Shown in pieces: positions 1 to 6,754 of a stretch of DNA of 12,676 nucleotides (its first letter is position 1; the number at the start of each line of letters is the position of its first letter). Source of the DNA: Thermoplasmatota archaeon (GTDB lineage: Archaea; Thermoplasmatota; Penumbrarchaeia; Penumbrarchaeales; Penumbrarchaeaceae); assembly GCA_016929175.1 (NCBI GenBank), contig JAFGJI010000092.1, positions 1 to 12,676 on the forward strand, written 5' to 3'. Under the pieces are notes generated by a model. The model was not told the origin of the DNA and did not search any database. It worked only from the letters and a program-made list of their open reading frames with translations. Position numbers and translations under genes: made by a program.

Positions 1-288
1 ATCAGAGCATATCTCGATATAGACGCCGTTCTTCCTGCACCAATCGGCGAACTCGGGGAACCCCTCCCTCATCCTGACCCTCTTTTTCAGGAAAACTCCG
101 GCCTCTTCAAGGGTAACTCTCACCATCCCCGCCTGCAGCCTCAGGGCTTCCAGTATGTTGATCTCGTGGGCGTAGGCTCTCTTCTCTATGGAGTACCAAT
201 CCCCCCGAGCAAAGTGTTCCAGTATCTCGTAGGAGGCATCCCTGTCCGTGATCGTTCCATCGAAATCCACCATCACCGCGAACGACAT
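1..288 (-). CDS. HAD-IB family phosphatase, MtnX-like (partial, C-terminus beyond window)
   Basis: Reading the minus strand from the ATG at 288 gives 96 residues with no stop up to the left edge, so the C-terminal part is missing. Residues 6-16 contain the HAD motif I DFDGTITD, with the nucleophilic Asp and the second Asp two residues later. The last visible residues, IEICSD, fit motif II, where a Ser/Thr binds the phosphoryl group. The stretch between them (helical cap, EHFARGDW, then a MREGFPEF segment) matches the HAD-IB subclass that includes phosphoserine phosphatase and the MtnX-like phosphatases, usually a little over 200 residues long. These are cytoplasmic, Mg-dependent phosphomonoesterases. 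The substrate cannot be told from this fragment; MtnX (methionine salvage) is only a family-level label. A GGAAG lies four bases before the ATG. The gene is divergent from the glycoside-hydrolase-like gene. Confidence 0.8.
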   Translation of the reverse strand, partial: MSFAVMVDFDGTITDRDASYEILEHFARGDWYSIEKRAYAHEINILEALRLQAGMVRVTLEEAGVFLKKRVRMREGFPEFADWCRKNGVYIEICSD

Positions 289-309
289 TCGACTTCCAAT
301 ATCAAGCTG

Positions 310-319
310 CAATACAAAA
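310..319 (-). promoter_or_regulatory. Possible TATA-like element for the HAD phosphatase gene
   Basis: On the minus strand this reads TTTTGTATTG, centred about 27 bases before the ATG at 288. That is the spacing expected if transcription starts at or just before the start codon. The match to an archaeal TATA box is weak and no clear BRE is visible, so this is only a candidate. Confidence 0.25.
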
Positions 320-363
320 CTTGTGCCTTTTTCATCTTCAACAATGCACCGATGATGATAACC

Positions 364-371
364 GATAAATA
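364..371 (+). promoter_or_regulatory. TATA-like element for the glycoside-hydrolase-like surface gene
   Basis: GATAAATA is centred about 20 bases before the ATG at 388 and 26 bases before the ATG at 394. With the usual archaeal spacing of about 25 bases from TATA box to transcription start, the transcript would begin at or near these codons and be leaderless or nearly so. The position also argues against the longer upstream starts at 166 and 352, which would lie upstream of the promoter. Confidence 0.4.
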
Positions 372-387
372 CGGAAGCCACCTCTTG

Positions 388-3366
388 ATGTGCATGGTCC
401 CTCTCGGAAGAAGGCTCGCACCATTAATTATCGCAATTACTGTACTTACAGGCTCCCTGTTGCTCATCGTTCCCGAAGGGGCCCCACAGCAGATCAGTAT
501 GACCATCACCCCCCTGGATGATCCGGAGCTTCCCCCCTGGGGTTACCACAAAGGCATTCTCCCCAACCCGCTCCCGGAAGAGGATATCGCTCTCACATAC
601 CGCAACGCATCGAAATTCACCCAGTTCGTTCCCGTTTGGGGCCGCCCCTCGACATTCTACAACCTGTCGACGGACCTTGAAGGTACATGGGGTGACATCT
701 TTGTGGACCAGCTCATCAGAGAGAACGGGATGTTCCCTCTGGTCCACCTGAACTTCTACGGAGAGAACCTTACTCTCATCCACCCCCCCTCCCTTCCTTC
801 ATCCACACTGAACTCCCCCGCCTGGAGGTCCCTGTACCTTCAGAGCGTCAAGGATGTCGTCAACGCAAGCCGTCCGGCTTACATATCCCTCGGGAACGAG
901 GTCAACCGATGGTTCGAGAAGTACGGCAACACATCCGGGGACCAAAACGGCTTCCAGCACTACGTCAGCCTCTACCACGAGGCCTACGATCAGGTCAAAC
1001 TTATTTCGCCACAGACAAGGGTCTTCTGCACGTTCTCAAGGGAGATCGTTTCCGAGAACAGGGAGGCCGATATGTCGGTCCTCGGACTGTTCGACCCCGA
1101 CAAGCTGGACCTTGTCGTTCTTACCTCATATCCCTTCTCCGTATCGGGTATCAACAGGGTCTCGGATATGGACGATGATTACTACTCAAGAGTGCTTCAG
1201 CACACTGGCCCCAAACCCTTCGGCTTCTCGGAGATCTCCTGGAGCAGTCATACCGCCTTCGGAGGACAGGAGGAGCAGGCCAATTTCATAAGGAACGCTA
1301 CATCCAGGCTCACCCTGGACCAGGGGGTCGATCTCGAGCTCATAGGCTGGAACTGGCTGCATGACCTTGGACCCGGGGACCTCACCGGGCTCATAAGTCG
1401 GGAAGGGGTCCCGAAAAAGGGACTTGAAGCATGGATCGACAACGCACCCCCTTCCTACGACAGGGACCGCAGGAAGATAGAACTTCTCGAGGATTTCGGA
1501 ATATACGAATACGACCTCGAAATGACATTCTTCGATCCGGACCCGTGGGACATCCTTGGATACGAGATATGGAACGGAACGGGGTATTCCAACACAACGA
1601 ACGCGGGAAAAGTGAACGCCTGGATATCGGGCGACACCCTCATCCTCACTTCGGTGGATAACGCCACGGGGAGCGTTCAGCTCAGGATCAAGGTGGAGGA
1701 CTGGAGCGGTGATTCGAACTGGACACTGATACTGGTCAACCTGACGAATGTGAACGATCCCCCGGGACTGAAAAGGCCTTTCGACGAGCTTGTATTCTCC
1801 GAGGGGGGTTCTCCATTCTATGACCTTTCGTATTACCTATACGATCCGGATGACGAGTTGAACACCCTCACGGTGGTGATTCTGGAAGCACCGGGGCTCA
1901 ACATATCATTGGACATGGCAACATCCCCCTACATGGTCGTTTTCACCGATCAGAAGGAGTTCAATGGTCAGACGCACGTTCTGATGAACGTCTCGGACCC
2001 CGACGGAGCTTGGATCACTGTGAGGATCCCCGTGAGGGTACTGCCGATAAACGATCCACCGGTACTGTCCGCCCCTGCTGAGATCATCTTCGAGGAGGAC
2101 ACCGTCAAGGAGCTCGATTTTTCCCCGTGGGCGGAGGATGATGATGATCTTGAACTCCTCTGGAACTTCACCATTGACGGGGATGCCCGGGTACTGCTGG
2201 AAATAAATGGGACCATACTGAGGATGGTTCCGGCAGAGAACTGGTTTGGATCGTTCATGCTGAAGGTGAACGTTTCCGACGGTGAGGATTTCGATACCGG
2301 CGACGTACTTGTAAGTGTGACGCCGGTGAACGATCCCCCGATCATAGGCACGCCAGGTCCGATATTCATTCTCGAGGACGAGGAATACCTGTTCGACCTC
2401 ATGCAGCTGTCCCCTTTCGACCCCGACGGGGATAGACTTTACTGGTATATGCACAGTGCATCCCCTCTGATCGATTCGGTCGTGATATACGACAATTATA
2501 CTATAATGGTCCGACCTTATCTGGACGGTTCCGGTACGGGAAACTTCACACTGAAAGTACAGGATGGGAGAGGTGGTGTGGCCTTTGTCAATTTCACCGT
2601 GAACATAGAGGCTGTCAATGATGCGCCATATTTCATTGCCCCTGAGGAATGGACATTGGATATCGGGATCGGGAGCTCAAGGACGGTGGACCTCAGGTAC
2701 ATTCCATATTTCGTCGAGGATGTCGATGATCAACTGACATCCCTTATCTCGTTGGCGGACCATCCATTTGCTTCGGTGGACGGTCTTGTCATCAACATAT
2801 CTATCCCCATGGATGCCCCCCTCGGTAATTTCAGTATATTGGTCCATGTGACCGACCCTCATGGCGCGGTCTCGGAAGGCCATGAACTCACAATAGTGAT
2901 CGTGGACCAAGATGAGAACCTTGGCGATCTTGAGATATACAACGTCACCCTGTCGAACCAGAACGGTAATGTTCAAGTAACCGTCCAGGGAAGGACAGGA
3001 CAGACCATCTGGGTCGTATTTACCGGACTATCGATCACGATGGAATCCCACAGAATGACCGAAAGCACCAGAGAGCCGGGGACCTATGCGGTGGAGATAA
3101 CGGACCCACAATGGGAGGACGGGACTGAGATCCTGCTCCATCTCTCGAGGTCCCGGGGAGGGCCGAACGAATCGGGCGACCTGCCCTACATGTTCATCTA
3201 CAGCAGGGGGGATAACGGCCCGGACGATGATGACCAGATCTTACCATATCTGATAGGGATCGCTTCATTGCTGCTGCTTGTCATCGTCCTGGGAGTGGTG
3301 ATCGTCATGAGGAACAGGAGAGGCAGGACCTCGGAATTAGTGAACCTTACTCCCCCGGAGGAATGA
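388..3366 (+). CDS. Surface-anchored glycoside-hydrolase-like protein with cadherin-like (VNDPP) repeats
   Basis: Numbered from the ATG at 388 (992 residues). Residues about 3-30 form a signal peptide: basic GRR, then a hydrophobic stretch. Residues about 46-354 look like a clan GH-A TIM barrel. LGNEVN places an acid/base candidate at Glu171 after strand 4, FSEISW places a nucleophile candidate at Glu282 after strand 7, and IGWNWLHD fits a strand-8 tryptophan. GH53 or GH39-like folds are the nearest I can suggest; the substrate is unknown. Residues about 358-844 hold about five cadherin-like domains, joined by NVNDPP, PINDPP, PVNDPP and AVNDAP at about 454, 553, 646 and 742. A further beta domain, a DDDD linker (about 946-949), one membrane helix (951-973) and a basic tail ending PPEE follow. 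The frame is open back to 166, but that extension runs antisense through the phosphatase gene and lacks export features. ATG 394 is an alternative start. The protein is probably extracellular, bound to the membrane and N-glycosylated. Confidence 0.82.
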   Translation: MCMVPLGRRLAPLIIAITVLTGSLLLIVPEGAPQQISMTITPLDDPELPPWGYHKGILPNPLPEEDIALTYRNASKFTQFVPVWGRPSTFYNLSTDLEGTWGDIFVDQLIRENGMFPLVHLNFYGENLTLIHPPSLPSSTLNSPAWRSLYLQSVKDVVNASRPAYISLGNEVNRWFEKYGNTSGDQNGFQHYVSLYHEAYDQVKLISPQTRVFCTFSREIVSENREADMSVLGLFDPDKLDLVVLTSYPFSVSGINRVSDMDDDYYSRVLQHTGPKPFGFSEISWSSHTAFGGQEEQANFIRNATSRLTLDQGVDLELIGWNWLHDLGPGDLTGLISREGVPKKGLEAWIDNAPPSYDRDRRKIELLEDFGIYEYDLEMTFFDPDPWDILGYEIWNGTGYSNTTNAGKVNAWISGDTLILTSVDNATGSVQLRIKVEDWSGDSNWTLILVNLTNVNDPPGLKRPFDELVFSEGGSPFYDLSYYLYDPDDELNTLTVVILEAPGLNISLDMATSPYMVVFTDQKEFNGQTHVLMNVSDPDGAWITVRIPVRVLPINDPPVLSAPAEIIFEEDTVKELDFSPWAEDDDDLELLWNFTIDGDARVLLEINGTILRMVPAENWFGSFMLKVNVSDGEDFDTGDVLVSVTPVNDPPIIGTPGPIFILEDEEYLFDLMQLSPFDPDGDRLYWYMHSASPLIDSVVIYDNYTIMVRPYLDGSGTGNFTLKVQDGRGGVAFVNFTVNIEAVNDAPYFIAPEEWTLDIGIGSSRTVDLRYIPYFVEDVDDQLTSLISLADHPFASVDGLVINISIPMDAPLGNFSILVHVTDPHGAVSEGHELTIVIVDQDENLGDLEIYNVTLSNQNGNVQVTVQGRTGQTIWVVFTGLSITMESHRMTESTREPGTYAVEITDPQWEDGTEILLHLSRSRGGPNESGDLPYMFIYSRGDNGPDDDDQILPYLIGIASLLLLVIVLGVVIVMRNRRGRTSELVNLTPPEE
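1459..2919 (+). repeat. Tandem cadherin-like domain repeats within the glycoside-hydrolase-like gene
   Basis: About five diverged units of roughly 93-99 residues, with boundaries marked by xVNDPP-type motifs encoded at 1747, 2044, 2323 and 2611. The 15-base string GTGAACGATCCCCCG occurs identically at 1750 and 2326. Acidic DPD, DPDD and DDDD loops within the units are typical calcium-binding positions of cadherin-like domains. The repetition is clear at protein level but largely diverged in DNA. Confidence 0.65.
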
Positions 3367-3400
3367 TCCTTTCCAATTCCGGAACATCCCCATAGATGGT

Positions 3401-4249
3401 CTATCTGATATAGCTGTAGGAATAGCTTCCGGTGATATCGATGCCTTTCTCGTCAAAACTGTACCTGACCCAATCCCTGCCCTTCACATCCTGAAGGCCC
3501 TTGACCATCATGAAGAGGCCGTTCTTTTCCTCCTTCAGGACGAAGGATCCATCCACAACGTGCTCGAGGGCGTTGATCTCCTCCTGTTTGTGGATACCGC
3601 TGGCAAGGTCGAACATGGCGATCCCGTTGAACGCCTTCGTCTTGGCGGCCATATTGCTGAGGAAGGACAGGGTCCTGTTGATCCCGTGGGTCCGGAGTAT
3701 TGGAGACAGTGAATCGAATATCATCCTGTGGTAGAAATAATTCTCCTTGTAGGCTGATTGGAATTTATCAATGGCGCGGGACAAACCCTCAAGGTCCGCC
3801 ACACCGTTCAGGTAGAGTGCGAAAGGGTTCTTGCCCATGAGTCCGACGGTCTTTGCGTGACAGTCAACATATGATACAAGACCGGACCTTTCCCTGTCTT
3901 CCAGTTTGTGGTCCATCTCGACGATCAATTTCCTGAACTTGGACGTGGTTGATTGGGTGAGGATGACCAGTGCAGGGATGCCGTACTTGATGCCCTCAGC
4001 CACAAACTGGGACAGCAGGATATCCTTGCCGATGAACGCAGGCCCCTGAACCAGAGTGCATGATCTGAACGGCAATCCTCCTCCGAGCATCTCATCTATC
4101 CGCTTTCCGCCAGACCTGGCCTTCGAGGGTTTTCCCCCACTTGGTTTCTTGATGGCCATCTTCTTATTGACGATGGATGCTCCTCCTGTTGGTGCCCCAT
4201 CCACGGTGTTCGAACGAAGTAGTTCTGAGGTCAATCTACGATAGTGCAT
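3401..4249 (-). CDS. KaiC/RAD55-like RecA-superfamily protein with degenerate ATPase motifs
   Basis: Numbered from the ATG at 4249 (282 residues). A flexible, basic Gly/Lys/Pro-rich N-terminus of about 45 residues precedes a RecA-fold core that opens with KRIDEMLGGGLP, the usual entry of KaiC-like domains. The P-loop is GPAFIGKD (69-76): the Gly-Lys is kept, but the Thr/Ser that coordinates Mg is Asp76. The strand after it reads ALVILTQSTTS, where KaiC-like ATPases carry a catalytic Glu-Glu. A Walker B-like MIFD lies at 176-179. The C-terminal part (HVVDGSFVL through GIDITGSYSY) matches the end of KaiC domains. It may bind nucleotide without hydrolysing it and act as a cytoplasmic sensor or scaffold; the role is unknown. 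The GTG at 4258 is also in frame but lies inside an AGGTGA ribosome site that suits ATG 4249. ATG 4159, close to the core, is a weaker alternative. It converges with the glycoside-hydrolase-like gene, 34 bases apart. Confidence 0.8.
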   Translation of the reverse strand: MHYRRLTSELLRSNTVDGAPTGGASIVNKKMAIKKPSGGKPSKARSGGKRIDEMLGGGLPFRSCTLVQGPAFIGKDILLSQFVAEGIKYGIPALVILTQSTTSKFRKLIVEMDHKLEDRERSGLVSYVDCHAKTVGLMGKNPFALYLNGVADLEGLSRAIDKFQSAYKENYFYHRMIFDSLSPILRTHGINRTLSFLSNMAAKTKAFNGIAMFDLASGIHKQEEINALEHVVDGSFVLKEEKNGLFMMVKGLQDVKGRDWVRYSFDEKGIDITGSYSYSYIR

Positions 4250-4254
4250 AGGTT

Positions 4255-4260
4255 TCACCT
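4255..4260 (-). promoter_or_regulatory. Shine-Dalgarno site that decides the start of the KaiC-like gene
   Basis: The minus strand reads AGGTGA, complementary to the archaeal 16S rRNA 3' end, and ends five bases before the ATG at 4249. The in-frame GTG at 4258 is part of this site, so ATG 4249 is the preferred start. Confidence 0.6.
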
Positions 4261-4320
4261 TGGAGAAGCGACATGTTGCTGCATCACGTCGGCCGACCCG
4301 GATGAGAAACGAATGGTAAC

Positions 4321-4327
4321 TATTTAA
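4321..4327 (-). promoter_or_regulatory. TATA-like box for the KaiC-like gene
   Basis: The minus strand reads TTAAATA within an AT-rich ATTAAATAGTT context, about 75 bases before the ATG at 4249. Transcription would start near 4298, giving a leader of about 50 bases with the AGGTGA site at its end. It lies in the 132-base gap after GAPDH, so the KaiC-like gene probably has its own promoter. Confidence 0.45.
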
Positions 4328-4381
4328 TCATAACTGGCCTGGAACGTGCTCAGGAACGCGATCCGGAGTTCTGGGATCAGA

Positions 4382-5395
4382 TCAATCTATACCCAGAGCT
4401 TTGTTGGTCTTCAGGATCGATCCAAGATTGTCCTCGGTAAGCCTGAACATCGCCCTTATGCAGTCAACGTTCTCGGGCACGACATCGGACTCCTGGTGTA
4501 TCGCCTGGTAGTAGTATAGCGTGTCACCGACGACATGGACCCCATCTCTCCAGACGGCGATCTCGTTCAGGTCAGAGCGCCCCCGTTTCAGGTCCCTCGC
4601 CATCTCCATGATCTGGGCCGTGGAAATCACCCCCTCTCCTCCATCGACCAGTTTTACCCTTGGAGTATTCTCCCATATAGAGATCACCTCCTCTGAGGTT
4701 GCCGGTCTGTCCAGGATGACCACGTTGCAGTGCAGATGCATCAAGGTGGTTGGGACCGCGACCGCCATGGTGTCGATATCAATGTTCTCTATCACCGTCT
4801 TCAGGTCGGGACCGTGATGTGATGGGACCTTGAGAACGGGGATTATCGCGTTCATCGGGCCTTTCTTGGAATCGTTGGGATCGGTGCCCCTTCTGACCAT
4901 GGTCGCATAGACCTTCCTGACACCGATCTCCTTCACGAGCGGAAATATCGTCCTTGCCAGTCCGGTGGTATTGCAGCTGACAACCCGTGTATGATCCACC
5001 CCGAGGTTCTGTGAATAATTGGAGAGGGAGTTGAAAGAGCATCCCACTGCTTCATGCTTCTCACCCCCCTGGAAAATGGCCTTCACCCCCGCTTTCCTGT
5101 AGGTCTCGAGGTTGTTCACACCGAGTTTTCCAGGTGTACAGTCGACCACGACGTCTGCGATCTTCAGGAGATCGTCCAGCGTTCCCTTGACGGGGATGCC
5201 GGCCTCCTCGAACTTGACCCTGTTCTCGGGTATCGCAACGTAGAGGTCAAACCCCTTTTCCACTGCCATCCTGGCCTCGATCGTCGGACGGGTCTTCGTC
5301 ACTCCTACTATCTCCATATCGTCCTGGAGGGAAACGGCATCTGCCACCCTTTTGCCGATCGTCCCGTAACCGTTTATCGCTACTTTCACTGTCAC
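4382..5395 (-). CDS. gap: Type II (archaeal) phosphorylating glyceraldehyde-3-phosphate dehydrogenase
   Basis: This 337-residue cytoplasmic enzyme converts glyceraldehyde 3-phosphate, phosphate and NAD(P)+ to 1,3-bisphosphoglycerate, in glycolysis or, in reverse, gluconeogenesis. The Rossmann motif NGYGTIGKRV is at 8-17. SCNTTGL places the active-site Cys at 141. The general-base His fits His220 in PTTLMHLHC, as in the archaeal enzymes (Cys140/His219 in Methanothermus fervidus, from memory). VTKTRP at 32-37 is the usual dinucleotide-binding segment of this class. The length is normal and nothing is broken. The start is GTG at 5395, five bases after an AGGTG element; a second GTG at 5389 is possible and changes only two residues. 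No phosphoglycerate kinase or other glycolytic gene is adjacent. The gene is divergent from the superoxide-reductase-like gene and upstream of the KaiC-like gene on the same strand. Confidence 0.97.
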   Translation of the reverse strand: MTVKVAINGYGTIGKRVADAVSLQDDMEIVGVTKTRPTIEARMAVEKGFDLYVAIPENRVKFEEAGIPVKGTLDDLLKIADVVVDCTPGKLGVNNLETYRKAGVKAIFQGGEKHEAVGCSFNSLSNYSQNLGVDHTRVVSCNTTGLARTIFPLVKEIGVRKVYATMVRRGTDPNDSKKGPMNAIIPVLKVPSHHGPDLKTVIENIDIDTMAVAVPTTLMHLHCNVVILDRPATSEEVISIWENTPRVKLVDGGEGVISTAQIMEMARDLKRGRSDLNEIAVWRDGVHVVGDTLYYYQAIHQESDVVPENVDCIRAMFRLTEDNLGSILKTNKALGID

Positions 5396-5426
5396 AAAAC
5401 CACCTGTTACCCTTATCAGGAGCAGA

Positions 5427-5434
5427 TAGATAAA
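5427..5434 (-). promoter_or_regulatory. TATA-like box for gap
   Basis: The minus strand reads TTTATCTA, centred about 36 bases before the GTG start at 5395. Transcription would begin near 5405, leaving a leader of about ten bases that just includes the AGGTGG ribosome site at 5400-5405. Confidence 0.4.
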
Positions 5435-5470
5435 TCTTGGTCAGGGATGGTCCTTCAGGACGTCGAAAAG

Positions 5471-5476
5471 TATTAA
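5471..5476 (+). promoter_or_regulatory. TATA-like box for the superoxide-reductase-like surface gene
   Basis: TATTAA, preceded by a purine-rich AAAAG that could act as BRE, lies about 32 bases before ATG 5505 and 38 before ATG 5511. The predicted transcript start near 5499 would make the mRNA leaderless or give it a few bases of leader. It sits close to the gap promoter on the opposite strand, so the 109-base region drives two divergent genes. Confidence 0.4.
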
Positions 5477-5504
5477 CCATCCACAGGACAATTGGGTCCG
5501 GGGA

Positions 5505-6644
5505 ATGCATATGCTCCTGATGGAAAAACGGTCAAGATCGATGCATCTTATCTTCGGGGCGATGCTTTTGATGTACTGCCTGATAGCCTCATACGGTGAG
5601 GTCTCCGCTCACCCGCCAGAGGACATCGAGCTCAGTTACGATTACGCTTCCCAGATCCTCAACATCACGATAACTCACACCACACCCGCTCCAGCCCAGC
5701 ATTACGTAGGATCAGTGGAGGTATTCAGGAACAATATCTCCGTGATCGAGGAGACCTACGAAAGCCAGCAAACGGTCCGGGTGTTCTACCTTGAGTTCGA
5801 GGTACTTGCCGAGGACGGTGACATACTGAAGGTAATCGCGGAATGCAACATATGGGGAGAGCGGGAGGAAGAGATAACAGTTGCAGGCCCAAGGGAGAGT
5901 ATGTATCTCGTTGTGAACCCGGATGTACAGGAAATGGAGATGGGAGAAGAACAGGACTTCACGGTGAACATCTACGAAGAGACCGATGATGATCCATTGG
6001 AAGGGGTCAACGTCGAGGTCACCGCATGGCTCGGCGCCGTATCCGGGGTCGCCGACCTTGGATTGGGAGGATATTCCTTCACATATACGGCTCCCGAACT
6101 GGACCAGGAGGAACTCGATGTTATAAACATCTCGGCCTCGAAGAACGGGTATCACAGCATATATCATGAGATCGAGATCGATATACTCTCGCCAATGGAC
6201 CCGGAGAGGATCATAGAGGTAACCCTGTCTCCAAGGTTCACGACCATCGATGAGGGAGAGACCAAGGAGATAACGGCCGCTGTCACGGCGGGCGGGGAAC
6301 CGCTGGATGTCGGGAATATCATGGTGGACCGGTCGGGGGGAACATATACCACCGAGAGGTCCGACATCGGTGTCTTCGTGATAACGTTCAAGGCAGCCGA
6401 GGTCACGACAGACCAGCAGGGGTGGCTCAAGGTCACTGCGGAGTTGGAAGGATACAGGAGCGGATCCGCGCAGATGTCATTCACGATAGTGGATACCGGC
6501 ACCCCGGACGACGATGATGACGACACCGTTTCCAACGGTGAGGGGCTCTTCAATACGACAACGATCATAGTATCGATCATTATCCTTGTCGTCATGATCG
6601 GGATAGTGGCCTTCATCATCTATCGGAAGAAGAAAAAGGGATAG
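5505..6644 (+). CDS. Membrane-anchored extracellular protein with a superoxide-reductase (desulfoferrodoxin)-like domain and Ig-like domains
   Basis: 379 residues from ATG 5505; ATG 5511, 5520 and 5541 are alternatives, and 5511 is better spaced from GGGGA. The signal peptide ends in VSA at 33-35, so the mature protein probably begins at His36. Residues about 36-127 resemble the superoxide-reductase iron domain: AHPP (His36), ITH (His58), QHYV (His66) and AECNIWG (Cys114) line up with the KH, H, HYI and CNLHG ligand segments of desulfoferrodoxin. The last ligand His is Trp117, and the Glu-Lys before the first His is absent. Residues about 130-228 and 236-330 look like two Ig/invasin-like beta domains. 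A run of six Asp (335-340), one membrane helix (about 353-373) and RKKKKG close the protein. The topology implies an extracellular domain. Metal binding or redox activity is inferred from motif alignment by eye; a purely structural Ig-like role is the alternative. Confidence 0.72.
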   Translation: MHMLLMEKRSRSMHLIFGAMLLMYCLIASYGEVSAHPPEDIELSYDYASQILNITITHTTPAPAQHYVGSVEVFRNNISVIEETYESQQTVRVFYLEFEVLAEDGDILKVIAECNIWGEREEEITVAGPRESMYLVVNPDVQEMEMGEEQDFTVNIYEETDDDPLEGVNVEVTAWLGAVSGVADLGLGGYSFTYTAPELDQEELDVINISASKNGYHSIYHEIEIDILSPMDPERIIEVTLSPRFTTIDEGETKEITAAVTAGGEPLDVGNIMVDRSGGTYTTERSDIGVFVITFKAAEVTTDQQGWLKVTAELEGYRSGSAQMSFTIVDTGTPDDDDDDTVSNGEGLFNTTTIIVSIIILVVMIGIVAFIIYRKKKKG

Positions 6645-6666
6645 GTATTTCACAGATGTACCAAAA

Positions 6667-6672
6667 TTATAA
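6667..6672 (+). promoter_or_regulatory. TATA-like box for the NosD-like surface gene
   Basis: TTATAA in an AAAATTATAAGC context lies 23 bases after the preceding stop codon and about 85 bases before ATG 6755. Transcription would start near 6696. GGTGA at 6740-6744 and GAGGT at 6750-6754 are possible ribosome sites. The element suggests separate transcription, although read-through from the upstream gene is possible. Confidence 0.4.
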
Positions 6673-6754
6673 GCAAGGGAAACATGGATACCACTGATAT
6701 CCGGGTTAGAAAAAGACATAACGCAACATCACATGATATGGTGAACCGTGAGGT

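Noticed and set aside
166..387. N-terminal extension of the glycoside-hydrolase-like frame up to ATG 166
   Set aside because: It is antisense to the phosphatase coding region, lies upstream of the TATA-like element, and would bury the signal peptide.
1906..2454. Minus-strand open frame of 182 residues
   Set aside because: It lies entirely within the cadherin-like repeats of the plus-strand gene, has no family resemblance and no ribosome site that I can see.
3392..3404. ATAGA/TCTAT hairpin between the convergent ends of the glycoside-hydrolase-like and KaiC-like genes
   Set aside because: A 5-bp stem is expected by chance, it overlaps a stop codon, and no T-run accompanies it.
4360..4378. 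Small inverted repeat GATCC/GGATC just after the gap stop codon, considered as a terminator
   Set aside because: The stem is only 5 bp with a 9-base loop and no T-run follows on the transcribed strand.
5712..6167. Minus-strand open frame of 151 residues inside the superoxide-reductase-like gene
   Set aside because: The plus-strand protein shows signal peptide, ligand motifs and an anchor, while the antisense translation shows no coherent features.
6508..6527. GA(C/T) triplet run considered as a microsatellite
   Set aside because: It simply encodes the poly-aspartate linker before the membrane helix; mixed GAC and GAT codons argue against slippage.
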